Source: Gymnothorax reevesii (Eukaryota; Chordata; Actinopteri; Anguilliformes; Muraenidae). Taken from it: DNA of 64,000 bases. The notes beneath the pieces are model-generated. The model had not been told where the DNA came from, did no database searches, and saw nothing but the letters and a program-made list of their open reading frames with translations. Both the position numbers and the translations under genes were made by a program. Each line of letters begins with the position of its first letter. The stretch's first letter is position 1. Positions 22,444 through 33,190 of this stretch are shown here, one piece after another. The stretch spans positions 186,001-250,000 of the forward strand of contig CM056574.1 in assembly GCA_029721435.1 (NCBI GenBank). Reading direction: 5' to 3'.

Positions 22444-23068
22444 GCAGCTATTTATAGTGACTCTATTCACACAGTGCCAAAACTGCAGTATAAATTTGAT
22501 ACATTGGAGGTTTTAGCAATGAATTTTTCAGTGCTGGATACAGGTGCAGGCCTTGCCCCTGATCTGCCTTTAGCTCTGGTGACAGTCTACAGGCTCCCTG
22601 GCCTTTACTCTGCCTTTATTCAAGATTTTTCAGACTTAGTTTTAAGCTATGATAGAATAGTTATATTGGGCGACTTTAACCTGCACTTTGAGAGGGCAGA
22701 TGATTCTCGAACATCCGCATTCACTAACATTTTGGAGTCCGTCAGCTTCGCTCAGAGTGTTGTTGGCCCAACTCATTTTCATGGTCATACTTTAGACCTG
22801 ATCTTAAGCTTTGGCATTAACATTGGGCAGGTCAGGATTCATTCACATAATCCCAGTTTGTCCGACCATTTTCTAATAACATTCTGCTTACAATTGACCC
22901 ACCCTGCATTCTTAGAAACTAGGATGTACCCTGGTCGTACTTTTACTGCAACAACTTCTACAAAATTCACTGAGGTTTTCCCATCTTATTTTGAGCATCC
23001 AGTCAGCGCCCTCTGTATTGATGATATCGCAGAAAAGTTTGCTGATGCTCTCCGTCATACCCTTAATG
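22444..23068 (+). pseudogene. L2-like LINE endonuclease domain
   Basis: An apurinic-type endonuclease (EEP fold), which would nick target DNA for target-primed reverse transcription. Visible motifs are 'GGGVAAIY', 'VTVYRLPG', 'ILGDFNLHFE' (catalytic Asp/Asn), 'THFHGHTLDLIL' and the C-terminal 'SDHFLI' (Asp-His pair). The frame is open from 22444 to the SINE, which cuts it after 'ADALRHTLN'. Upstream, the 46-bp duplication scrambles the N-terminus. The family is L2/CR1-like by its motif wording. Confidence 0.8.
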
Positions 23069-23319
23069 GGGGGCGGCATGGCTCAGGAGGTAGAGCGGGC
23101 GGCCCAGGAATCAGAAGGTTCCCGGTTCGATCCTCGGCTCCTCCAGAGAACGTGTTGAAGTGTCCTTGAGCAAGACACTGAATCCCGCACTGCTCCTGAT
23201 GTGCAGGGTGGCGCCTGGCATGGCAGCCTCCGACATCAGGGTGACTGTGAGGCAAAAAGTTGTAAAGCGCTTTGGGGTCATATCATGTGACTAGCAAGCG
23301 CTATATAATTGCAGACCAT
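23069..23319 (+). mobile_element. tRNA-derived SINE, TSD TTAATG
   Basis: The tRNA-like head has an A box (TGGCTCAGGAGGTAGAGC) and a B box, GGTTCGATCC at 23124-23133. TTAATG at 23063-23068 and 23320-23325 is the target duplication. Removing the insert rejoins the LINE frame. The 3' 50 bp resemble the L2 tail at 34102-34150. The head is a SINE promoter, not a working tRNA gene. Confidence 0.85.
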
Positions 23320-25489
23320 TTAATGTAGTTGCGCCACTGAAATATAAAAAGTTTACTCAGAAGAGGAGGCCAGCCCCATGGTATACTGACCAGACAAGGA
23401 CACCGGAGCAAAAATCTTGCCAACTAGAACGCAAATGGCGCTCCACAAAACTCCAGGTATTCCATGGTGCTTGGAAAGAGAGTCTTGTTGCATATAAGCT
23501 GCTCTCTCTTGTGCAAGGTCCTGTTACTTTTCAAATCTCATGCAGGAAAATAAAAATAATTCTCGATTTCTGTTCAAAACCGTGGCTAAGTTAACTAACA
23601 ATCATGCTGCATGTAACCCTCAAATTCCAGTCTCTTGCAGCAGTGATGATTTTTTAAAATTTTTTTAATGGCAAAATTATTGGAATTAGAGAGAAGATCA
23701 CTGCCTCCTTACCAGTTGGCAATGGCGTTTCTCATGATATGGAGTCTTCCACATTACACAAAAACCAGTTTGAATCCCTTTCTCCTATATCCCCGAGTGA
23801 ACTAGCCAAATTAGTTGTTACTTCCTAATCATCTACTTGTATCTTGGATCCCATTCCCACAAAGCTAATGAAAGAACTCCTGCCCATTCTTGGCGGCTCA
23901 ATTCTTCACATAATTAGTTCTTCTCTGATTTCCGGTATTGTTCCCACTTCATTTAAGATGGCAGAAATCAAGCCGCTGCTTAAAAAAAACAGATTTGGAT
24001 CCCACAGTCCTAGCCAATTATAGGCCAATCTCAAACCTCATATTTTTATCTAAGATCCTTGAAAAATGTGTCGCCCAACAGTTCTCTTTCCGGCGAACTA
24101 ATGAGGTATTTGACAGTTTTCAGTTTGCCTATAGAAAGCATCACAGCACTGAAACAGCCCTCACTGTTGTAATAAATGATCTGCTTCTCTCTATGGATAG
24201 TGGCCGCATCTCTGTTCTCGTCCTTCTCGATTTAAGTGCCGCCTTTGATACTGTACACCACCATATTCTTCTTCGTGGGTTGGAAAAATTAGTTGGTATT
24301 TCTGGACTTGCCCTTTCATGGTTTAAGTCTTATTTGTCAGATCTCATTTTCTCCGAGTAAATAACAAGTGTTCAGAGTATTCCAAGGTTAACTTTGGAAT
24401 AACGCAAGGATCTGTTCTGGGCCCTTTGCTTTTTTCTCTATACATGTTTCCGCTTGGAAATATCATAAGTAGACTCGATGTTAAATACCATTGTTATGCA
24501 GACGACACGCAGCTCTATATATCCTTTAAACCGGGTGAAAATGATCCAGTTACTAGATTAAAGATGTGCCTTAAAGCTGTTAAAGCTTGGATGACGCAAA
24601 ATTTTCTTTCACTAAACCCAGATGAGACTGAAATATTGGTACTGGGTCCCAAATCTCTTAGAGACTCATTCATTAAGTTTTCTCTTAACTTAGATGGCCT
24701 CTCTGTTTCTGCCAGAGCTGTCGTTAAAAACCTGGGGGTGACCCTTGATTCAGAACGGTCTTTCCAGGCTCACATCAACAATATCATTCAAGTGGCTTAT
24801 TTCCATCTTCGAAACATATCTGAATTAGAGAAATGTTGTCCCTTCAAGATGCTGAAAAATTGGTTCACGCATTTGTTTCCTCTCGGCTGGACTATTGCAA
24901 TGTCTTACTGTCCGGTTGCACTAGCTTGGCCCTGAAACGTCGTCAATTAGAGCAGAATGCTGCAGCTAGGGTTCTGACAAAAAATCTTCTCAAAAATCTT
25001 CATTGGCTGCCTGTAAAATTCAGAATTGAGTACAAAATACTATTACTAACTTACAAAGCTTTAAATGACTTGGCCCCTGAATATCTTTGCAGTCTTCTCA
25101 TACCTTATTCCCCACCAAGATTACTTCGTTCACAAGGTGCTGAGTACTTGAAAGTTCCAAATATATCTAGAATTACAATTGGAGGCAGAGCATTCTCTTA
25201 CAAAGCACCAATTTTATGGAACAATCTCCCAAGACAAATTCGGGCTTCAGACAAGCTCTCTATATTAAAGAGTAGGTTGAAAACTTATCTTTTTAGTCAA
25301 GCCTACGATTATTTCATGATTAGTTATGTGTTGGCTCTGGTGGGGCTGACTACAACCTTGTTTTATGATATTGGAAGCCAGTGTCAAGTAAATCCATGTG
25401 GAACCGGTGGCACTGAGCATGCATTAGCGGTGCCAGTGGGGCTTGCTACAGCCTTAGTCACCGGGGAGGTCCATATGGTACTGGTGTAG
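23320..25489 (+). pseudogene. L2-like LINE reverse transcriptase, frameshifted
   Basis: After the SINE the frame resumes ('VAPLKYKKF'). RT motifs follow: 'ANYRPISNL', 'HHSTETAL', 'VLLDLSAAFDTVHH' (first catalytic Asp), 'GSVLGPLLF' and YADD at 24495-24506. After that come 'NPDETEILVLG', 'KNLGVTLDS' and the C-terminal 'SRLDYCNVLLSG'. Frame changes occur near 23600, 23975, 24360 and 24850, so no full protein is possible. This is the polymerase half of ORF2. Its last codons run into the 108-bp minisatellite. Confidence 0.85.
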
Positions 25490-26038
25490 TGTTAAGTAAA
25501 TCCATGTGGAACTGGTGGCACTGAGCATGCATTAACGGTGCCAGTGGGGCTTGCTACAGCCTTAGTCACCGGGGAAGTCCATATGGTACTGGTGTAGTGA
25601 TAAGCAAATCCATGTGGAACTGGTGGCACTGAGCCTGCATTAACGGTGCCAGTGGGGCTTGCTACAGCCTTAGTCACTGGGGAGGTCCATATGGTACTGG
25701 TGTAGTGATAAGCAAATCCATGTGGAACTGGTGGCACTGAGCCTGCATTAACAGTGCCAGTGGGGCTTGCTACAGCCTTAGTCACTGGGGAGGTCCATAT
25801 GGTACTGGTGTAGTGATAAGCAAATCCATGTGGAACTGGTGGCACTGAGCATGCATTAATGGTGCCAGTGGGGCTTGCTACAGCCTTAGTCACTGGGGAG
25901 GTCCATATGGTACTGGTGTAGTGATAAGCAAATCCATGTGGAACTGGTGGCACTGAGCATGCATTAACGGTGTCAGTGGGGCTTGCTACAGCCTTAGTCA
26001 CCGGGGAGGTGCACATGGCACTAGTGTTTAGAAAATCT
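25391..26038. repeat. 108-bp minisatellite, six units
   Basis: Units start at 25391, 25499, 25607, 25715, 25823 and 25931, exactly 108 bp apart, with few mismatches (for example GCATGC versus GCCTGC). Because 108 is 36 codons, one minus-strand frame stays open across all units, but this looks incidental. Confidence 0.95.
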
Positions 26039-26466
26039 AAAGTGATTTTCCAGCCTGGAGTAAGTGTAGGGCCTCTGTGCTGCTGGAAGTGGATGGAGGG
26101 GTGTTCACTCTTTCCTGACCAGTCAGCTCCTAAATTCTCACTTGGCACATGACACAGGACTGTATTTTTATTAAACCTTTGATGCCCAACAATGGGTCTA
26201 AAGTGACCAGACTCAGTTTTTATGAGCTGTATCTTTGCAATTAATTAATTTCATTACTCAGTATTCCAGGTATTCCTCAGTTAACTTGTTTTTGATCATA
26301 ATTCATCCTTCTTGTACATTTTTCTTTTTTACATTTTGAATAAAAGCACTTTTTATATCACTACCCTTCGATTGCGCAACATGGGTCTAAAATGACCCAT
26401 ATCCATTTCCCATGTAATTTTATGTACAGCTGAGTGTTTCTATGCTGAATGTTTGGAATCTATGTA

Positions 26467-28070
26467 CAAAACCAAAACCAGTGAAGTTGGCTCGTTGTGT
26501 AAATCGTAAATAAAAGCAGAATACAGTGATTTGCAAATCCTTTTCAACCTATATTCAATTGAATACACTGCTAAGACAAGTTACTTAATTTTCGAACAGG
26601 TAAACTTTGTAATTTTTTGCAAATATTAGCTCATTTGGAATTTGATGCCTGCAACATGTTTCAAAAAAGCTGGCACAAGTGGCAAAAAAGACTGAGATTT
26701 GAGGAATGCTCATCAAACACTTGTTTGGAACATCTCACAGGTGAACGGGCTAATTGGGAACAGGTGGGTGCCATGATTGGGTATAAAAGCAGCTTCTCTG
26801 AAATGCTCAGTCATTCACAAACAAGGATGGGGCGAGGGTCACCACTTAGTGAACAAATGCGTGAGCTGATTGTCGAACAGTTAAAAACAACATTCCTCAA
26901 TGAGCTATTGCAAGAAATTTAGGGATTTCATCATCTACGGTCCGTAATATCGTCAAAAGGTTCAGAGAATCTGGAAAAATCACTGCACGTAAACGACAAG
27001 GCCGAAAACCAACATTGAATGCCCGTGACCTTCGATCCCTCAAGCGGCACTGCATCAAAACCCGACATCAGTGTGTAAAGGACATCACCACATGGGCTCA
27101 GGAACACTTCAGAAAACCACTGTCAGTAACTACAGTTCGTCGCTACATTTGCAAGTGCAAGTTAAAACTCTACAATGCAAAGCGAAAGCCATTTATCAAC
27201 AGCACCCAGAAACGCCGCCGGCTTCGCTGGGCCTAAGCTCATCTAAGATGGACTGATGCAAAGTGGAAAAGTGTTCTGTGGTCTGACGAGTCCACATTTC
27301 AAATTGTTTTTGGAAACAGTGAACGTTCTGTCCTCCGGACCAAAGAGGAAAAGAACCATCTGGACTGTTATAGGCGCAAAGTTCAAAAGCCAGCATCTGT
27401 GATGGAATGGGGGTGTATTAGGGCCCAAGGGATGGGCAACTTACACATATGTGAAGGCACCATTAATGCTGAAAGGTACATACAGGTTTTGGAGCAACAT
27501 ATGCTGCCATCCAAGCAACGTCTTTTTCATGGACGCCCCTGCTTATTTCAGCAAGACAATTCCAAGCCACATTCTGCACGTGTTACAACAGCATGGCTCC
27601 GTAGTAAAAGAGTGCGGGTACTAGACTGGTCTGCCTGTAGTCCAGACCTGTCTCCCATTGAAGATGTGTGGCGCATTATGAAGCGTAAAATACGACAACG
27701 GAGACCCCGGACTGTTGAACAACTTAAGCTGTACATCAAGCAAGAATGGGAAAGAGTTCCACCTGAAAAGCTTCAAAAATTAGTCTCCTCAGTTCCCATA
27801 TGTTTACTGAGTGTCTTTAAAAGGAAAGGTGATGTAACACATTGGTAAAAAGGCCCCTATGCCAACTTTTTTGCAATGTGTTGCGGCCGTTAAATTCTAA
27901 GTTAATGATTATTTGCAAAACAAAAATTAAGTTTCTCAGTTTGAACATTAAACATCTTGTCTTTGCAGTGTATTCAATTGAATGTAAGTTGAAAAGGATT
28001 TGCAAATAATTGTATTCTGTTTTTATCTACGATTTACATAACGTGCCAACTTCACTGGTTTTGGGTTTTG
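26467..28070 (+). mobile_element. Tc1-type transposon with long TIRs, TSD TA
   Basis: TIRs of about 114 bp (26467-26580 and 27956-28070) share AAAACCAGTGAAGTTGGC and TTTGCAAATCCTTTTCAAC. TA flanks both ends (26465-26466, 28071-28072). The single internal gene is a broken transposase. Confidence 0.92.
26827..27848 (+). pseudogene. Tc1-like DD34E transposase, broken
   Basis: The start 'MGRGSPLSEQMRELIVEQ' leads into helix-turn-helix DNA-binding modules ('SSSTVRNIVKRF', 'SVTTVRRYI') and a basic 'RKRQGRKP' hinge. The catalytic residues are D in 'WSDESTFQ', D in 'FQQDNSKPH' and E in 'SPIEDVW'; the last two are 34 residues apart, the Tc1 signature. A frameshift lies near 26895 and a TAA near 27233. 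A further frame change precedes the last third, which is open from 27399 to 27848. The protein would cut and paste its own element at TA sites. Confidence 0.9.
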
Positions 28071-28639
28071 TATTTTATCATTTACTAATCCAAGTATTCA
28101 GTAAATTTTAATTGTTTTGTTTATTAAAAATCATCATATTCCTTGTTCTGTTCTTCCTTTATGAATAAACACATTTTTTGACGGTCTACATGAAGTTTTC
28201 ACACATCGGTCAGACATGACCCACATTGAAATTTGTGTTTGCAATCAGGAACATATATACTGTAACCTACTGTGGATAACTATTCAACATCTGAAACATG
28301 TAAGTCTTATTTTACAATGATTATATTCTTACCTGACGGAAAAATTTGTTGTGATAACTGTATTATTAATTATGTAAAAGGTAATTTGAAGAGTAAGAAG
28401 CTCAATTTCTTTTCAGAAAGGGAAACATTTTCAATAGGCTACTGTTAGCTAGCTAGCTAGCTAGTAAGCTGTTGACATTTGATGACTTGTGAAATATAAG
28501 CATATGATAATTGATTAGGGTTTAAGCTACATACAGCTTAAATTAATATAATTAGTCATACAGTCTATTGAATAAGTACATTAGACTACTTATGTCAGAA
28601 AGGAAAATAACTAGCCTATATTAGCTAGCTAGTTTGACT

Positions 28640-28868
28640 TGTCTGTTATCCTTTTGAGTACAATGCATGACGACAAAGCAGTGGATGAGAGCAACCAGAA
28701 GAAGAAGCCAGATGTGATCCAGTTCTACAACAAAACAAAAGGAGGAGTGGACACAATGGATCAAATGGTTAGCACGTGCACATGTAAGCGGAGAACAAGG
28801 AGGTGGCCAAAGGTCCTCTGGTATAACATGCTCGATGTTGCAACTTTTAACGCACACTCCAGCTGTGA
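28640..28868 (+). pseudogene. piggyBac transposase fragment, core C-terminal part
   Basis: The peptide reads 'SVILLSTMHDD' and 'NKTKGGVDTMDQM', followed by 'CKRRTRRWPKVLWYNMLDV'. These are signature blocks of piggyBac (DDE_Tnp_1_7) transposases, including the last catalytic Asp in 'GVDTMDQ'. No upstream transposase sequence is found, although the left TIR is 2.4 kb away (0.8 kb without the Tc1 insert). The fragment ends where the LINE/Harbinger block begins and resumes at 32583. Clearly non-functional. Confidence 0.85.
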
Positions 28869-28987
28869 CAACCAGGCTTACCTGCCTTTGTAACCTCACT
28901 TCATACGCCCACAACACGTCGGTCTCACTGATTTGTCCCCGTTTCGCGCGACTGACTGAACGAGGTTTTAAGTTAGCCTGTATCATG

Positions 28988-29654
28988 GTGAGGCCCAACT
29001 ACACACGGAAAATCTTCGCCCTCTTCTGCATCCCATTCATTTTCTATGGCATGCGTGCGTTTTGGTGCGCAATGCATTCTGGGATACCATCCGATACGAT
29101 CCGGGCACCGGTGCGGGAAAGTGGGAGGGGACGAAGATGAAATTTTCTAGCCATATGGAAATGAATACAGTGCCCGCAACCTGGGAGCCAATCTCTTTCG
29201 TCCAAAAAACTTCCAGAGCAAGCAGATCTTCCTGTTTTGACAAGGACGAACAAGAAGCTGAACTGGGACCTGTCCAGTCGAAAGTACTGCTGGAAGAGTG
29301 CTGTATCCAAACGGAGCTCTGATACGAGCCGATGATGCTCCCCATAATTTTTTCGGCGTTGCAGGATGGGATGAACCCAAAAACGGCGGTGGCGACGGCG
29401 GTTGTATCTACGATACAACAGCAAAATCGCAGCCAGAATCTTCTTTCGACGATCCATGGCAGACAGATGTTTGTACGAAAATTGATTTGTACTCATAACC
29501 GCAGGAAAATTAAAATTTAGCGGGGATGGATTCTATTTGATCACACAATGTCCGACACGCCCACAAGCCAGCAAGTCAGAAACGCCCATAAACGAGCAGT
29601 TCCGCAGAGAGGTGCGGATAACATACGGATTTTCCGTGTGTAGTGGGGCCTCAC
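28988..29654 (-). mobile_element. PIF/Harbinger deletion derivative with TIRs
   Basis: GTGAGGCCCAACTACACACG at the left is matched in inverse at the right end (29629-29654), about 26 bp with one mismatch. The 667-bp interior encodes only the start of a Harbinger nuclease on the minus strand. No clear 3-bp TSD. Confidence 0.7.
29044..29496 (-). pseudogene. Harbinger (HARBI1-like) transposase N-terminus
   Basis: The minus-strand frame contains 'RRFWVHPILQRRKNYGEHH' and 'LVSELRLDTALFQQYFRL', the conserved N-terminal block of PIF/Harbinger nucleases. The sequence degenerates after 'FLFVLVK', so the DDE catalytic domain is absent. It lies inside matching TIRs, making this a remnant of a larger element reduced by internal deletion. 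Substitution by an unrelated protein is unlikely given the block's distinctiveness. Confidence 0.7.
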
Positions 29655-30004
29655 TGTCAGAGTTGCAGGAAGTGCGTGAGTGCGTTAATGGCAGTGCAGT
29701 CTGCGGTCTGAGCACACAGCTCGTTGAGTATCAAAGAAAAAAAAATGAGGCAGTTTAAATACCTCTCGGCTCGCTTGCTCTCTCATCGAAATTAAAACTT
29801 TGATTCTTCGCTCCACATCCACCAGCAGTTCATTCGCTGGATCACGAAAACCCCACAACAAGGAAATACCCTTTTCACCGGAGCCAGAACAAGTTGGAAA
29901 ACCCGGAACGGATCCAGGACCGTGAGTAGTTGGGGAGAATACATTGACTCCGAGTTTTTTTTAAAAAAAAAAAAAAAAAGGAATCACAAAACGGAATTCT
30001 CAGT

Positions 30005-31810
30005 GATTCTCTTGCCACGACACCAAAGCGTTTCTGGGGATTCTTCAAGAGTAAAACAAAGACAAAAACTGTCCCCAGTTTTGTTGCTTATGGAGATAAA
30101 ACTGCCTCCAATCCTAGCACAAAGGCGAGTCTGTTCAACGAGTATTTTCAATCCCTATTTACCCCTCAGCCTTTAGAACGAACATACCCGGATATAACAG
30201 TCTTCAAACATGTTCATTTGGGTGATTTAAGGATTACTGCCCATGAAGTTGAATCAGTTTTGATTAACCTTGATACAAATAAAGCATATGGGCCTGACGG
30301 GTTACCAGCTCGGATTTTAAAAGAATGTGCTCGTGAATTGGCTCCATCACTTTGTAGTCTTTTTAACAAATCTCTTCAAGCTGGAGAATTACCACTTGAT
30401 TGGCTAAGAGCAAATGTTATTCCAGTCCATAAAAAATCTGACAAAGAAAATGTGAGTAATTATCGACCGGTATCGTTAATGTGCATTTGTAGCAAGGTGC
30501 TGGAAAGGTGCATACTTGATTTTGTCTACCCTCATGTAGTGCCTGTTCTACATCACCTGCAACATGGTTTTGTTAAGGGTAGGTCGACAACAACTCAGTT
30601 AATCCAGGTATTTCACGATGTTGGCAAATGCTTAGATCAGTCCGGACAAATTGATATTTTATATCTAGACTTTTCATCTGCTTTCGACTCCGTCCCCCAT
30701 GACTTACTTTTATATAAACTCCAGACATACGGATTTCATGGAAATCTTTTAAAGTGGTTTACGTCGTACTTATCCAATCGTAAACAAAGAGTTGCTGTCG
30801 ATGGTGCCCTATCATCCTGGTCTCCTGTTAAATCAGGGGTTCCACAAGGATCAATTTTGGGCCCTTTGATGTTTCTGCTGTATATCAATGACATGCCAGA
30901 CTGTGTAAGTCCTGAGACTAGGGTTGCCTTGTTTGCAGATGATTCTAAATGCATAAGAGAGATCAGAAACACGCAAGACTGTTCACACCTGCAGTGCGAC
31001 CTAGAAAACATCTTGGATTGGAGTCGTAAATGGGACATGAGATTTAACGCTGGTAAATGTAAACTATTGAGCGTTACAAGGAAGCGAATTCCCATTCTTC
31101 ACCATTACACAATGAATGGTAATCTAATTGAAAAAGTCGACTGCATGTGTGATCTTGGGATTGTGGTGTCATCAAATTTAACATGGGATGCACATGCTAT
31201 TGTCTTGGTCAGTAAAGCAAATCGCATGCTTGGATTAATTCAAAGAACTTGTGGTCATACGTGTTCAGTTCAAACAAAACGAAAACTGTATATTTCGCTT
31301 ATAAGACCACTTTTAGAATACTCCACCCAATCTTGGGCCATATCATCAAAAAAATCTCTCCTTCATATTGAAGGTGTGCAACGGAGAGCCACTAAGTACA
31401 TTCTTGGTTATAATGATTGTGTTGATAGCAATTATAAAGCCCGACTAATGAAGCTTGATCCTTTACCGCTGGGCTACAGACGTGACATATTTGATTGTGT
31501 ATTCTTTTGCAAATGCTTGAAAGGGGAATTTGACATTAACTGCAACCATTTTGTTTCATTTCAAAATGAGGATACATTTTTAATGAAAATTCCAAAATTT
31601 AGGACTGAAACTTTTCGCCATTCATATTTTAACAGATTATTTTATTTGTGGAATGCCTGTCACCTCTATCAAATTTCTGATACTACCGCTGCTTTTAAAT
31701 CGAAGCTATTTCATTTTTATAAAGAAAAGTTCAACAACTATTTTTCTTCTGATGATTCATGTACATGGGTTGGCAAATGTCATTGTTCACATTGTCGTCT
31801 GTCCCTCTGA
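30005..31810 (+). CDS. Non-LTR retrotransposon reverse transcriptase, long open frame
   Basis: The frame is open without lesions for about 600 codons but has no obvious start, so it is the C-terminal part of an ORF2. It opens with 'PKRFWGFFKSKTK' and 'YGPDGLPARILK'. RT blocks follow: 'NYRPVSLM', 'HGFVKGRSTTTQLI', 'LYLDFSSAFDSVPH' (first catalytic Asp), 'SGVPQGSILGPL' and FADD at 30932-30943. The C-terminus has 'GVQRRATKYILG' and ends in a small Cys/His cluster ('CHCSHC'). It belongs to the jockey/CR1 broad group; the exact clade is uncertain. The endonuclease is absent upstream, replaced by a poly(A)-like run and the Harbinger fragment. The uninterrupted frame suggests this is the youngest LINE in the window. 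Confidence 0.8.
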   Translation, partial: DSLATTPKRFWGFFKSKTKTKTVPSFVAYGDKTASNPSTKASLFNEYFQSLFTPQPLERTYPDITVFKHVHLGDLRITAHEVESVLINLDTNKAYGPDGLPARILKECARELAPSLCSLFNKSLQAGELPLDWLRANVIPVHKKSDKENVSNYRPVSLMCICSKVLERCILDFVYPHVVPVLHHLQHGFVKGRSTTTQLIQVFHDVGKCLDQSGQIDILYLDFSSAFDSVPHDLLLYKLQTYGFHGNLLKWFTSYLSNRKQRVAVDGALSSWSPVKSGVPQGSILGPLMFLLYINDMPDCVSPETRVALFADDSKCIREIRNTQDCSHLQCDLENILDWSRKWDMRFNAGKCKLLSVTRKRIPILHHYTMNGNLIEKVDCMCDLGIVVSSNLTWDAHAIVLVSKANRMLGLIQRTCGHTCSVQTKRKLYISLIRPLLEYSTQSWAISSKKSLLHIEGVQRRATKYILGYNDCVDSNYKARLMKLDPLPLGYRRDIFDCVFFCKCLKGEFDINCNHFVSFQNEDTFLMKIPKFRTETFRHSYFNRLFYLWNACHLYQISDTTAAFKSKLFHFYKEKFNNYFSSDDSCTWVGKCHCSHCRLSL

Positions 31811-32010
31811 TGTTACTTACACTTGCTGATAAACTGTCTTATTTTATTATGTATGTATGTTTTTTTTTTTTTTTGTTTTTTTTTTTCGTTCTCATTGTTC
31901 AATTGTCTGTACATGTTGTGGGATGATTGCCTCACAATAGGTGCCTTGCCACCTGTGCGATCATTTCCTGACTTCTGTCAAAGCTTAATGAATAAATAAA
32001 TAAATAAATT
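31811..32010 (+). other. 3' UTR and (AATA)n tail of the LINE
   Basis: A T-rich stretch and a GGTGCCTTGCCACC palindromic segment are followed by AATAAATAAATAAATAAAT at 31989-32010, a short-repeat tail typical of jockey-type LINEs. Confidence 0.7.
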
Positions 32011-32582
32011 AATTGTTTTTGTTGGGCACTTGGGAGAAAGGAGTTTTTTTGCATGTGGTCCTGCATTATAAAAGGAAGTTTTTTTTCTGTCTTTGAACTG
32101 CACTGAAGTGCATTGACTGAGCAATCTTTTTTTTGTCAGTGGGAATAAAACTGAAATGTTTGTTAACTGAACTGGTTGCAGTCACCCATTTTCTTTTCAG
32201 CTGAATGCTTCAGAGAAGTGAACTTTTGTTTTAGTGAATGAAGAATGCATTGACTGAACTGTTTGTAGTATGTGAACTGTGTGTGGTACAAAACCCGTAC
32301 CGGATCTATGAGTCTGAGTCAGTCTGTTTTGCTATCTGTTTGCAAAGTGCGTGGTTACTGATTGTGCTACATTTGGGAAATTTTCGGTGTGAAGGTGTAT
32401 GATGTTTAAAAAAAAAACCAAAACACTGCATCCTTTGTGCGGTTGACTAACGAAAACCATAAAACCCAAACTAACTAAATCTGTAATGTCAGGAGAGAGA
32501 CCTGGCTGGCACCCCAAATAAAAACAAAAAAACCCCTTTGGAAAAAATAGGGTAAAACTAATAGTCAAACTGTCACACAGCT

Positions 32583-32939
32583 CCACTTCACAACACCCGG
32601 GGTACATGAGTAGCATGAGCAACGCACGCCACCTGTTCATTAAAGAGCTGGGCCAGGAGTTAGTCATGCCACATATGAAGAGGCGCATGGAGAGCACAAC
32701 CAGACTCCAGAAGTCCATCCTTGATGCGATGGGAAGATGCGGGATCAAAAAGCAAAACCCAGGCGCCACACAGCTACAGTAGGACAACAGGCAGGCCTGC
32801 CAAGGAAAGAGGAAGAGGTGTGCTATCTGCACAACGTCCAAAGACAGAAAAGCCTGCAGCTGGTGTTCTCAGTGCACCAGGTCTGCGTGTGAGGAGCACA
32901 GACATGTCGTGGTCATTTGTGAGGCATGCAAGAATTGAA
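32583..32939 (+). pseudogene. piggyBac transposase C-terminus with cysteine-rich domain
   Basis: The frame resumes with 'QHPGYMSSMSNARHLFIKELG', continuous in sense with the fragment ending at 28868. It ends in a Cys/His-rich domain, C-x2-C...C-x2-C...C-x2-C, from 'KRCAIC' to 'CEACKN' and a stop at 32937-32939. This domain binds transposon ends in known piggyBac transposases. One in-frame TAG near 32780 interrupts it. The intervening 3.7 kb (28869-32582) is therefore foreign to the transposase gene. Confidence 0.85.
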
Positions 32940-32954
32940 ATGGCTGTTTCCAGT

Positions 32955-33190
32955 CTACTGTGATCAGATGTGTTATTTTAGGTGGTCACAAATTGGATTA
33001 CATTTTTCAGTTCAAACAATTTCAATTTCAGTTCAATTTTCAGTTCAATTTTATCTACCTCACTGTGATCAGTTGTGTTTTATTGTATTTGGTCACAAAT
33101 AAGATTACAATTGTTTAACTATGTATTCTGTGATCAGTTGTGATGTTTTATTTGGTCACAAATCAGATGGTACAATGTTAAAATATCAGT
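32955..33190. repeat. Three imperfect GTGATCAG/GGTCACAAAT repeats
   Basis: CTGTGATCAG followed 20-30 bp later by GGTCACAAAT and an AGATTACA-like word occurs near 32959, 33062 and 33129. They lie between the piggyBac stop and its right TIR. Confidence 0.6.

Noticed and set aside
23079..23133. A and B boxes suggesting a tRNA gene
   Set aside because: No cloverleaf closes, and exact TSDs plus a LINE-like tail show a SINE.
25391..26038. Regular direct repeats suggesting a CRISPR-like array
   Set aside because: Units abut with no unique spacers, and the context is a vertebrate LINE.
25492..26148. 218-codon minus-strand frame of six 36-residue repeats
   Set aside because: It is the minisatellite read in its one stop-free frame; the period of 108 makes it open by arithmetic. 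No start context, and it overlaps LINE sequence.
32332..32841. 169-codon minus-strand frame
   Set aside because: Overlaps the piggyBac C-terminus antisense and shows no recognisable motifs.
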